Shown here one piece after another: positions 10,149 through 21,047 of a stretch of 64,000 nt of DNA (its first letter is position 1; every line of letters starts with the position of its first letter). A program made the position numbers and the translations under genes. The stretch comes from Proales similis. Lineage: Eukaryota; Rotifera; Eurotatoria; Ploima; Proalidae. The notes beneath the pieces are model-generated. The model saw only the letters and a program-made list of their open reading frames with translations, searched no databases and was not told the DNA's origin. Location: the NCBI GenBank assembly GCA_019059635.1, contig JAGVRJ010000014.1, positions 930,001 to 994,000 on the forward strand, written 5' to 3'.

Positions 10149-11736
10149 ATGAGTCGAACTTTAAAAAAACTCGCCTTCCTCTCACTGACCTTTATGATTA
10201 CTTCAATATTTGTGTATTCAAATTATTTGCCTCTGCCAAGCCTTGCATCTTGGTTGCCAGAGCGGTTTTGGCCAAATAAGGTGGCAGACCTGACAGGCTT
10301 TGGCAAGCAATTAGTTTGGGACGAGCCTGCTTCAAATAAGGATTGGTGTATGCTCGATAGGGTTTACATGCGCACCAAGTCAATTCTCAATATGCAGTAC
10401 AACATAATCATACTGGGACTTTATTGGAAAAAGGGACCCGAAGAAAACTATGCAAGGCATAAGTTTTATGTTGAATTTGATTACAGATTGTTTGAACGGG
10501 TTCAGTCTGGCAACAAGCGTCTCCTCTTTCAGGAGCTTTCTTTTCAGCCGTATAGCTTTATTGAAAGAACATATGGCCTCGAGATTCCGTCAAACCTGAG
10601 CCTAAGTAAAGACATGGACCTTTCGTTGGAGATTTCGAGCATCAATTCTTCTCAGAGATGTCACATTGATATCGAGCCGTGGTTCAATAGCGTTCCTTAT
10701 GAGCAAAAGAGGGATGCCTTTGCTTGTTGCCTCAAGTTTACAAATTACGATGCGCCCGGGTCGATTGAGCAGCTGGACACATTGCTTGGCTTAATGCGGC
10801 GTTTGGGCTTCCAGAAGATATTCACCTTCGACTTTGACTACGAGGACAAGACGGTGAGGCAAAGATTGGACCAAGTGTTTGACAAATACGCCGACTTGCT
10901 ACAACTCAGCAAGATAAACTTCCTTCCCAATCCAGAGCAGACAGTCGACTCGCCCGCTCTATCTGCGTGCATTTCCAAAATACATCGACTTGCGGTATCA
11001 GACCGAAAATAAGTATACTGACTTTTTTACTGGCATTATAGCTGAAGGGGTGTTCATGAATGAATGCTACATTCAGCTTGCCGACCACTTCAAGTTCATC
11101 ACTTTGCAAGACTTTGACGATCTGATTCTGCCTAGAAGCCAATCGTTCAGCTCGACCGAATGTCCCAGAGAGCAGAGATTTATGCATGAAGGTATGCGGC
11201 AAAGCGAGCGAGGCTACGAGGGCCCAAAAAATATTAATAAAATTTACTCTTATCAGCACACGGTCTACATTCCAAACGAACATATATTCGGTCTCTGCTC
11301 GGCCTTTGACCAATCTGACCAAAAGTACCCTTTTAAATACGAATTGGCATTTGGCCTAAACAGTGAAAAGCTAACGATTGAAAGCAATTCTACAGAAGAC
11401 GTTGAGCAAATGGAACGGATATGCCTGCTCTTCAGAAAAAATGAAAAGCTTCTGCGCAGTCTGGATGGGGCATTTGACAGACTGGTATTTTTCGAAGTAT
11501 TTGGATTTACATCAATCAAATCAATAACCAACTCGTCATCTTGTCCCTTTATCTCAACTCATGGCTTTTTGGCTAGATATGACCGATTAGAAAGACGACA
11601 ACTGAGATTATCCAAAGGAAATTGGGCCCACTTTCGTTCCTCAATAAAATTTGAGTCTTTCAGGCTGGCCCGTAATCTGGTCGTCGATCTAAACTATTTC
11701 TACTGCATTCTTAACCAGCCGATTCAGATTGCTTAA
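10149..11736 (+). pseudogene. GT92-like glycosyltransferase, subfamily A, frameshifted copy
   Basis: The sequence is collinear with the intact 1,587-bp A genes but is 1,588 bp long. An extra C in the run at about 10953-10955 (cgcccgctct against cgccgctct in the other copies) shifts the frame after residue 268, ending at 11012. The rest of the protein continues from about 10990 in the next frame to the family stop at 11736. It encodes a type II topology: short cytosolic tail, membrane anchor (about residues 7-24), stem and lumenal domain. The putative DxD region (LQDFDDLILPR) lies beyond the break. A sequencing error is possible, since the rest is well preserved. AATAAA lies near 11775. It is convergent with SMN. 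Confidence 0.8.
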
Positions 11737-11891
11737 AGAACATACGCAAACAGGCCGGTTTATGTTTGTTTGTTGAATAAATTTCGCTGCAAAGACCATC
11801 TGCTTCCAGCTTAAATTCTTTGCTCTATAGTCTCTTAACATTTTCTTCACATTTCCTTAGATTTTCAAGGTCGGCGCTCACTCAGATTTGA

Positions 11892-12530
11892 TCATTTATT
11901 TTTCTTCTGAGAACCGAAATAATAGCCAGTGTGGTAACCGCTCATGTACCAAGAGAGCAGCATAGAGAAGAGTGCGTCCTCTTGGCTCTGCCCGTTGGCC
12001 ATAGGTCTTCTCAAAGGCGGGAATGGAATAGCGCCAGCTCGAGTGCTCTCCGCCTTTCTGCTTTCTTGCTCCTCGTCCCTTGCGATGTCATCATCGCAAT
12101 AATAAGGCTCTAGCTCGTCCAAGTACTTTTCCTCTTCATTCTCATAGTACTCGTAGCGAACCAGGCAGGTCGAACGCTCCTCGTCTCCGTCTGGCGCGTA
12201 AATTTCAACAATTTCCGCCGGATAAAGCAGACCGTCTTGTGAGTATATGGACATGCACTTGTCGCCGACTTTCCATTCGCAGAGACCTTCAGTCTCTTGC
12301 TCGTCATTTGGCTCATTCATTTCTATGTCATGCTTAGGTTTCGAACTGGTCAGATCCTTTTTGTCCTGGCTTCGGCTCAGTGAGTTTCTGACTAGACGCA
12401 CACTCTGTTCGTAGGCTCTTATCAGAGCCTCGTCGTCCCAGATGTCCTCTTGCTCACTTGTCGACTCTTTGTCTCTTGTGTAGAGCACTGCGCTCGCAGC
12501 AGCCTTATCTGACGACGATGGCGACGACAT
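11892..12530 (-). CDS. SMN1: Survival of motor neuron protein
   Basis: Core of the SMN complex that loads Sm rings on spliceosomal snRNAs in the cytoplasm and Cajal bodies. A single exon encodes 212 aa. The Gemin2-binding segment DIWDDEALIRAYEQSV is near residue 29, the Tudor domain that binds dimethyl-arginine is at about 85-150 (WKVGDKCMSIYSQDGLLYPA), and the C-terminal YG-box for self-association is SMLLSWYMSGYHTGYYFG. Start: the ATG at 12530 precedes SSPSSSDK; the frame is open further upstream but without an ATG. The last codons and stop read AATAAATGA, so a poly(A) signal is embedded in the coding end. It is divergent from FANCM over 365 bp. The proline-rich region of vertebrate SMN is reduced. 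Confidence 0.95.
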   Translation of the reverse strand: MSSPSSSDKAAASAVLYTRDKESTSEQEDIWDDEALIRAYEQSVRLVRNSLSRSQDKKDLTSSKPKHDIEMNEPNDEQETEGLCEWKVGDKCMSIYSQDGLLYPAEIVEIYAPDGDEERSTCLVRYEYYENEEEKYLDELEPYYCDDDIARDEEQESRKAESTRAGAIPFPPLRRPMANGQSQEDALFSMLLSWYMSGYHTGYYFGSQKKNK

Positions 12531-12895
12531 TTCACTAATAAAATTGAATAGATTCACAAAGAATCGCCGCCACTCAAGCTCCAGTGCATGTTAGACGAGT
12601 GTTAACTCGACAAAATAAACTTTTGCTCGTGAGATTCGCGCATCTTTCTCGGCCGGCAGCAGCAGCAGCGAGTCGCTATAACAGCTTCAACAGTCAGGCA
12701 AACAATAATTGCGGTTGAAAAGACTCGCTCAAGACTCGTTTCGGGCCGCCCGTTACCGGACACACACATTAAACCAACGGTCCAAGACGCCTGGCCCCGT
12801 TTGCTTCATTCAATATTGTTCTTCTTTTATACCAAATCAATGCAATAATCGTCTCTTGTTTATATTTGGCGCTCAATTCAATTCGGACGAGAAAA
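12531..12895. promoter_or_regulatory. Probable bidirectional promoter SMN / FANCM
   Basis: Only 365 bp separate the divergent ATGs of SMN (12530, -) and FANCM (12896, +). An AGC repeat (cagcagcagcag) occurs near 12656-12670. No defined core element is recognised; the arrangement itself is the evidence. Confidence 0.5.
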
Positions 12896-15800
12896 ATGAA
12901 AAAATCAACGAACCAATCGACAACAGTTAAAAGCAGCCAGAGGTCCGAAGTGGCCCAAAAGACTCTGCTTCAATGCTGGACCTCTAAGAATGCGTCTCGA
13001 GCCAACAGCTTAGCCGATGATGCTGGAAAGAGCAAATTTGTCGGCCGGTCTGATCAACTCGATCATGACAATGATGATGAGCTGGACGACATTGAGCTGA
13101 TCGAAGCCGAAATGGCATTCCAGAGCGGCAACTACTCGCTTGGCACCACATGCAATCGGTCGGCTGCGAACGCCTCCTCAGCCGGCAATGAGGACGACTC
13201 GAGCAAAGTTGCTCTCGGACTAGGCGACGAAGACTTGAAGCTAACGCAGTACGACAGCACAGACGGCTTTGATCGAATAGAGGGCGCCACATGGATTTAT
13301 CCCAACAACATGCCTGTGCGCTCGTACCAGTACAATATTGTGGAGCAGTGTCTTCGCAAGAACACGATGGTCGTCCTGCCGACCGGCATGGGAAAGACTT
13401 TCATCGCCGCCGTGGTCATGTTCAACTACTATCGCTGGTACCCGGGCGGCAAAGTGCTGTTCATGGCGCCGACAAAACCGCTGGTCAATCAACAGGCGGA
13501 CGCTTGCTACAAGATAGTCGGCATAAGCAAAGAGCACATGTGCCAAATGACCGGGCAGATGGCGCCTGAGAAACGCAAAGGCCTCTGGAGAGACAAGCGA
13601 GTGTTCTTTCTGACGCCTCAAGTAATATCCAACGACATCCTGCGTGGCAATGTGGACGTAATGCAGATAAAATGCGTGGTGATCGACGAGGCGCACAAGG
13701 CGCTCGGCGACTATGCATTTTGCAAAGTGATCGAGGCCATACACGAGTTGAACAAGAACTTTCGAATAATCGCATTGACCGCCACGCCGGGCAGCGATGC
13801 CAAGGTGAGTTGACCGCTCTCGAACGTCACACCGATCAGACCCATCACCCTATCTGGTCTCAATATTCAAACAGACCGTACAGGGCATCATTGACAAGCT
13901 GCTCATCTCTCACATTGAGCTCAGATCGGACGAATCGATTGACATCCAACAGTACAATCACGGACGTGAGATCAGCAAGTTTGTGCTGCCGCTAAGCGAG
14001 TCGATGAAAAAAGTGCAGGCCGCGTTCGTGAACGTAAGCGGTTCGCTCGACTAAAATTCATCATAAAAATTAATCGTTCTGGCCACAACGGCACCAGATG
14101 ATGAGAACAGTGGTCAAGCGGCTCGAAATGAACCGGGTCCTGTCGGCCAAAGACCCGGCATCGTTGGCCAAAATGTTCGTACTGGAGCGGCGCGAGAGCT
14201 TCAGACGCAATCCGCCGTCAGGCGTCGATGTAAATTCAAATTGCTCAAATAAGAATAAGTTAGCGCCTAATTTTGCGTGACTTGAAGAGGAGAAAAGCGA
14301 GCCTGATTGAATGCGACTTTGCTCTGATAATCACTCTGCTGCATGCGCTCGAGCTGCTCTCTCAGTACGGAGTGAAATCGTTCTACGCCTTTTTGGCCAG
14401 CGTCGTTGAGAACAAGGACGGCTCAAAGTCCAACTCGCAGCAGAATCGTCTGAAAGCCGAGCTGGCCAACCACAAGGAGATGTCTGCCTACTATGCCGAG
14501 TTCGACAAGCTCTTCAACTCAAAGTAAGAATAGAAATTGAAACGATGCAGGCAGCTAGCGGCTTACCAAATGCCATGATGCGCCACTTTCAAAGAGACTT
14601 GAGGTCCGTGCCGCGCGACTACCGACATCCCAAACTGCTCAAGCTCGAAGAAGTGGTCCTCGAGCACTTTGCCAAGTTCGGGCCGAGTAAGTGCAGTCAC
14701 GATCCAAGTTTCGCTCAAGCCCAGTCGATATAATTTGCCAACAGACGAGACCAGGGTGATGATATTCTCCCAGTACCGAGAGAGTGTCTACGAAATAACC
14801 GAGCTGCTCGCGCAGCACGCTGAGCTCATAAAGCCGATGGAGTTCATCGGACAGTCGTCGAGCGGCAGCGGGCAGCAGACTGGACGCAAAACGGTCACCC
14901 AAAAAGAGCAGCTGGCGGTTGTGAAGAAATTCCGCGACGGCGGCTTCAACACGCTCATCTCGACCTGCGTGGGCGAAGAGGGTCTTGACATTGGCGAAGT
15001 TGATCTGATAATTTGCTTCGACTCGCAGAAGAGTCCGATCCGTCTCATCCAGCGAATGGGCCGCACAGGACGCAAGCGCGACGGCCGCATCATTGTCCTT
15101 CTTGCGCAGGGCAAAGAAGAGCAAGCCTATCAGACGAGCTTGAGCAAGAAGAAAAGCATCTACAAAGTAATTCAGAACGGACAAAAGCACTTCAAGTTCT
15201 ATGCGCACAATCCGCTAATGATCCCGCGCGACTTGCGGCCTCAATGCCAAAAGATGCCGATTCATGTGCCGACTGAGGAAGAGGCCGCCGCGCACAATCA
15301 GACAGCCAAGAAGGAGGCGAGAAAATGCAAGAAAGAGGAAAAGAGCCAGAAGCGAACGAGCACAAACAGAGGCAGAGCGGGCAAAAAGAGTCTGGCGCCC
15401 GACTCGCCGCTCGACGACGATTTGCCCGATCTCGATCTCGGCTTTGAGCGCAAGACCCGAGCGAATACGAGCTCAAACAGAACGCTACAGCCGCTTCCCG
15501 AGCCAGTCGAAATAAACGAAATGATCAAGGGTTTGCGGCCCAGACGAAGGAAGAACGTTTTCTTCTCAGACGAGGAGGACTTCCTATCTACGGACCAAGC
15601 CGGAGTAAACAGCAGTTCTAAGACGGCGCGTGTGCTCGAAAGCGAGCCAGAGGACACGGTCGAGCCGAGCTGGCATGTTGCCAAGCTGGAGAGTTTTTTT
15701 CAAAATAACGACGACCAAGGCGACCCGCTACGCGCCTCGTCGGACGAAGGCGAGCCGATGAGCCAGGCAGACTCCAACCTCGACTTGGTTCCGCTCAAAC

Positions 15801-18714
15801 GAGACGAGGATGAAAGCGACGCCTGCTCGATAGCTTCTCTCAACGGCCAACAACTGGCAGACATTTTTGCTGATTGTGAGCAAGCTGAGATTGCCGATCA
15901 GTCGATGACCTGCGTCGATCAAAAGGACCAAGAAATGAGAGAAGAGCATGAGAAAGAGGAGAATAGCAGACGCCCAAGGCTGGCTGACAATCTGACCATG
16001 CTCAAAAAGCGGCTTGAATGTCAAAACACGACTAGCACTCCGGCCAGGCAAGAAACAGTCGACTCGTGCAAGCCGATCGAATCGAACGAGCACTCGAGAA
16101 ACAATGACGCCGCATACAACAACACCAGTCTAATCGGAATGACTCAAGCGATGAATATTCTAAACGAGACGACGAACCGCTCGTTCGAAGCCAAGGCCAA
16201 TTTGGACGAGTGGTTCAACTCAAGCGACATTGAGCAGCCGGAGGCCATGATGAGCATTGATTCGACTCATGAACGGCTAGAGACGAGCAACAAGAGCCGG
16301 CTTGAATTGGAGAAAATGGAGCAAAGCAAAGAGTCCGACTCGAGTTCGGTGATCGCATTGACAAACAATCGAGCGCCTCAGGTCTTGTCAGTGTCTAACG
16401 AACGCGAGCAGGACTCAATTGAGCGAGATTACCAGGAGGCGCTCGGCTTCAACAAAACGGCCAGCTCAGATGAACGCGTGTCCGATGAGTCGCTACGGCT
16501 GATTCAGCGAGCGTCAAAGCGAAAAGGCGTGAACGCGTTCTTGCTGACCCAGGCCGACGACTTGGCCGATGAAGAGGGCGAGTGCGAAGACGAATACGAG
16601 AATGGCTACGATTTGGCCGACAGTTTTGTTGATCGGAACCACTACAGTCAAGAAGGTAAGCTGCTTTTGTTGCCCTTTTGTTTAGAGCGTTCATTTAAAA
16701 CGGACGACCGCGATAGAGTCAATGATTGCCTTTCATCGGCGCATGATGGCTCAGACCATCAATCCGCGTCCGTTGCTTAGGCGGCCAATGAATCAATATG
16801 ACGACGAAGAGATATTCTCGCAGATGCCCGAGCAGGACAGCGAGTACAATTTTGACAGCTTCGTCGTACCTGATGATCACGAGTCGGTATTGAGCCAGCC
16901 GAAAGAGAGGACGATGAAGAAGAAGAAGAAGAAAAAATCGCAGTCTGAGGACGAGCAGCCGAAAAAGGCCAAGAGTCGATTGAGGCGAGTGAAAGAGCTC
17001 AAGGCCGACTCGCCTTCCATTTTGACCATCGATTCGGACGAAGAAAATCGACCAGCGCCGACTGCAACGCTCGAGTCAAGCAAAGAAGAATCGCCAGTTG
17101 TGGCACCAGTTCTGAGCAAGAGAAAAACTCGTCTCTTGCTTGACAGTTACCACGAGCCAGAAAGAAGGGCCAAGAGCCCGAGCAATGATTTGAAAAAGCC
17201 CGCTAGCATGCCAGAACGAAAAGGGGACCACCAAGAGCCCGGACATCGCCTGGATGAATCCGACCAGTTGGAGCGAAAAGACAAGATCAAGAAGAATGCT
17301 GACGACGATGACGACGAAGATCTAAACGACGACGAACTCAATGCATTTTTGTGTAGATTCGATTCGGCTAGAGAAAGCCGCGATGTGGATCGAGCTGTAA
17401 ATGCAAGCACAAAAACTGAAATAAATCGTAATATTCCGGACGATGAAGAAGATGAGGATTTCAATCGATGGATTGTGGAGGACACCATGCTGCTTGAAAA
17501 GTCAATTCTTCAACCGTGCAAAAGAGACTTGCCAGAAGACAGACAAGTCAAGATCGAGACGCCTGGGCTTGATCGCTGTGCCAGTCTAGTCAGCTCGGCG
17601 TGCAGCTTCGCTTCTCCCTTAAATAGCCCGGCCAATTTGGCAAAGGAGGAGACGACTCATTTGGCGAAGATGAGAAATTCGAATTGGGTTCTTGTGGACG
17701 CCAGCACTTTAGCCGCCGCTGCTGTGGGTTTTTTCTTTTTTTTTGATCCAACACTCAGCTGCGATCGGATAAATGCTGTTGTTTCGCAAGCAGGAAACTA
17801 TCAAGCACATGAGGCGAGTGTGGATGCCCGAGCGAATAGTTATGCAGTCAAGTCTACAGTGTGATTTTGTGCTCAGTCAACGGCTGGCTGCACTGAGGTT
17901 TAAATTTTCGGGTAACCGCACAATGTCTACTTCAAATGAGGCTAGCTCATTGGGATCATAGATTTGAACGCGATGGCCAACCGACAATCAATCGTGGACA
18001 AATACGTCAAAGCCCGATCACTGTACGGCCAAGTGATTGTGTTCGTGTTGGACGACCGGGAAGCAAACAGGTTTGATATCAAGGAGCGTTCACGATCATC
18101 CATGATTAGTTTCAAAAATGAAGAGCCAAGAGCCGTCTGTTTGACTCGGCTTTGAGTCATCTCAGCAAGCTCTCGCTTGTCGTGTTCACTTCTAATTCAG
18201 GTGAGAAGCGTCTACCAGGGTCTCTGGTTGCAAGCGTGCCTCAAGACGCGCCATGTTGGTATCACAAGCCTCTACACACTCTATTCTTTCATTTCAGGCG
18301 CAGATCTAAGTCGTCAGCTAAATGCAATCAGCCAAGCAGAAGCCCGGTCTGGTTTCGCGATCCAAACCAGCCAAATGGAGGCAATCAACTCTCAAGCCAA
18401 AGTAAGCCTCTGCCCAGAAATGCTTTCTTTCCCTTTTTTTTTTAACTATCTACTCAATCGAAAATGAAAAAGGATTTCAAGTTCTACCTCACTCTTCCTG
18501 GAATATCTGTGCTTAACGCTGCTCAATATTGCTTAACAATGCAGCATTCGATCGGCTCGTTTTGTCAGAGGCAAGTATACGCTGTGATGAGCACTTGATT
18601 GACGTGAAAATTTTTAATGGCACAATCAAAAGCTCGTTAGAGCAGCTCAAGGAAAAAGGAAGACTGAACGATCGGAAGGCAAGGCGGCTTCTCAAATTCT
18701 TAACTGGGGCCTAG
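12896..18714 (+). CDS. FANCM: FANCM DNA translocase (Fanconi anaemia M / Hef family)
   Basis: DNA helicase-like translocase that remodels stalled forks and anchors the Fanconi core complex in the nucleus. Thirteen exons join in phase for about 1,675 aa: 12896-13804, 13875-14033, 14098-14229, 14288-14523, ~14595-14686, 14745-16655, 16717-17723, 17791-17911, 17962-18070, 18133-18200, 18298-18401, 18473-18570 and 18633-18714. Visible are an N-terminal KTLLQCW motif, Walker A PTGMGKTFIA, DEAHKALG, TATPGSDAK, the long insert domain, motif VI QRMGRTGRKR, the MM-like IFSQMPEQDSEY, a degenerate ERCC4 nuclease region (CDFVLSQRLAALRFKFSD, lacking ERKxxxD) and a terminal HhH segment. The last intron (18571-18632) starts AG|GCAAGT, so it is a GC-AG intron required by phase. 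The exon-5 acceptor is ambiguous. The nearest AATAAA lies in duplicated jagunal sequence downstream. Confidence 0.92.
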
Positions 18715-18744
18715 ATCGCCGCCCCATGTCGGCTCTCTTCGCTT

Positions 18745-19059
18745 GCCATCCGATACCTTGAGCAGGAAAAGAAAGTGACCTCTGACTGATGCGGACACTC
18801 TGTGAGAAGAATAAATTCCCTTCTAGACTGTCTTTTGTTTATTTTGGCGCCCCCCTTAAGTCAGAAAACCGAACTTGTCATCTATATTGGTTTTGCATTA
18901 GGGTGGGAAATATGGCCCAATGGAAAAACAAATAAGATTAGTTGACAGATTGACACGAAATGCAGTGATGCGAATCGAGCCAGTTGATTTATTAAGATGA
19001 AATAGACCAAGTGCGCCAGCTAAAAGAGTTTGCTTCACCCGTGTGCGAAATAAGAAGCA
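18745..19059 (+). repeat. Copied jagunal 3' end and GT92-A 5' flank
   Basis: From about 18745 the sequence resembles jagunal 9824 onward: the codons for NRKRK and the stop are recognisable (gcaggaaaagaaagtgacct), then comes an AATAAA at 18809-18814 and the A-gene leader. It starts 30 bp after the FANCM stop. It shows that an A gene moved or was duplicated together with the tail of jagunal. No AATAAA exists between the FANCM stop and this block. Confidence 0.75.
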
Positions 19060-20646
19060 ATGCGTCGAAATCATAAAAGACTTGCTTTCCTCTCACTGAT
19101 CTTGTTGTTTATTTCAATATTTGTGTAATCAAATTATTTGCCTCTACCAAGGGCTGCATTTTGGTTGCCAGAGCGGTTTTGGCCAAATAAGACGGCCGAC
19201 CTGACAGGCTTTGGCAAGCAATCAGTTTGGGACGAGCCTGCTTCAAATGAGGATTGGTGCATGCTCGATGAAGCTTACATTCGGACCAAGTCAATTCTCA
19301 ATATGCAATACAACATAATCATACTGGGACTTTATTGGTCAAAGGAATCCAAAGTAAACTATGAAAGGCATAAGTTTTATGTTGAATTTGATTACAGATT
19401 GTTTGAGCGGGATCAGTCCGGCAACAAGCGTCACCTGTTTCAAGTGCTTTCTTTTCAGCCGTATAACTTTATTGAGAGAACCTATGGCCTCGAGTTGCCG
19501 TCAAACCTGAGCCTCAGTGAAGACATGGACCTTTCGTTGGAGGTTTCGAGCATAAATTCTACTAAGAGATGTCACATTGATATCGAGCCGTGGTCCAATA
19601 GCGTTCCTTATGAGCAAAAGAGGGACGCCTTTGCTTGTTGTCTCAAGTTTACAAATTACGATGCGCCCGGGGCGATTGAGCAGCTGGACACATTTCTAGG
19701 CTTAATGCGGCGTCTGGGCTTCCAGAAGATATTCACCTTCGACTTTGACTACGAGGACAAGACGGTGAGGCAAAGATTGGACCGAGTGTTTGACAAATAC
19801 GCCGACTTGCTACAACTCAGCAAGATAAACTTCCTTCCCAACCCAGAGCAGACAGTCGACTCGCCGCTCTATCTGCGTGCATTTCCAAAATACATCGACT
19901 TGCGGTATCAGACCGGAAATAAGTATACTGACTTTTTAACTGGCATGATGAGTAATGGGGTGTTCATTAATGAATGCTACATTCAGCTTGCCGACCACTT
20001 CAAGTTCATCACTTTGCAAGACTTTGACGAACTGATTCTGCCTAGGAGCCAATCGTTCAGCTCGACTGAATGTCCCAGAGAGCAGAGATTTATGCTTGAA
20101 GGTATCCGGCAAAGCGAGCTCGCTTACAAAGGCAGAGACAATCTTGAGAAAGTTAACTTTTATCAGCATACAGTCTACATTCCCAACGAGCATATATTCG
20201 ATCTCTGCTCGGCCTTTGACCAATCTGACCAAAAGTACTCTCTTAAATACGAATTGGTATTTGGCCTTTATAAAGATAAGCTAACGATTAAAAGCAATTC
20301 TACAGAAGACGTTGAGCAAATCGAACGGATATGCCTGCTCTTCAGAAATAATGAAAAGCTTCTGCGCAGTCTGGATGGACCATTTTACAGACTGGTATTT
20401 TCTGAAGCTTTTCACCCGCCGCCAATGAAGTCAATAACCAACTCGTCATCTTGTTCATTCATAACAACACATGGCGGTATAAATACATATAAATCAATTA
20501 AAGAAAAGCTAGGTCGCTTCTCCGAAGGAAATTGGGCTCACTTTCGTTCCTCAATAAAATTCGAGTCTTTCAGTCTGGCCCGAGATCTGGTCGTCGACCT
20601 TATCTATTTCAACTGCATTCTGAATTAGCCCATTCAATTGGCTTAA
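19060..20646 (+). pseudogene. GT92-like glycosyltransferase, subfamily A, nonsense-bearing copy
   Basis: Exactly 1,587 bp, the length of the intact A genes, with no frameshift. Codon 23 (19126-19128) is TAA where other copies have TAT, within the membrane anchor. A second nonsense codon near 20629 (TAG for CAG) removes the last residues. From codon 24 the frame is open for about 500 codons with conserved landmarks (EDWCMLD, CCLKFTNYDAPGAIEQLD, LQDFDELILPR, GNWAHFRSS). Without the start and anchor it could not give a normal Golgi enzyme. It is probably a recent pseudogene; use of an internal start is conceivable but unsupported. Confidence 0.8.
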
Positions 20647-20710
20647 AGAGGATACCCAAAGAGTCCGAAGCCCAAGGAAAACTCCAATTTATTTAAGGAA
20701 TCAACAAAGT

Positions 20711-21046
20711 CTAGCCTAGAACACAGCTAAAATAGTTAAGGTCGACATGCAATAATCGAGCTAGCAGTTTTAAATATTCTTTTTGAGAAGCTCGAAAATG
20801 CGCCCAGTTTCCGTAAGGCAGTTCTAGGCTTTTGAAACTCGAGGCGGCTGGATAGGGGTTAGCGTAGTGAGTCTCAATAAACGCGGTCACCGAAGTGTTC
20901 ACAATGCTTTTAGGGTTTTGCTTTGTGGAAAGAAAGAAGACGAGTCGTTCGAAGTTCATGGTCGAACTTGCCAGGAGTTGTCCGTTCCGCTCGAACAAAG
21001 AACATATCCACTCAATCTTAATTGAGTCTTCCTTCGATCTTTGCCA
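20711..21046 (-). pseudogene. GT92-B 3' fragment fused to copied FANCM sequence
   Basis: Encodes about the last 110 residues of a subfamily B protein, from SKEDS..IEWICSLFERN through GNWAHFRASQKEY to CVLG and the stop. Near 21047 homology ends and sequence matching FANCM exon 5 (14667 onward, opposite sense) begins. There is no start codon or N-terminal domain. It is shorter than the B fragments at 24122, 27056 and 29978. Confidence 0.8.
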
Positions 21047-21047
21047 C

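Noticed and set aside
14524-14558. A 35-nt intron in FANCM
   Set aside because: The in-phase acceptor at 14594 gives a 71-nt intron with a better pyrimidine tract.
19138-20628. The 496-codon frame at 19138 as an intact gene
   Set aside because: It lacks an ATG at its start; the true start at 19060 is followed by a stop at codon 23, so the membrane anchor is lost.
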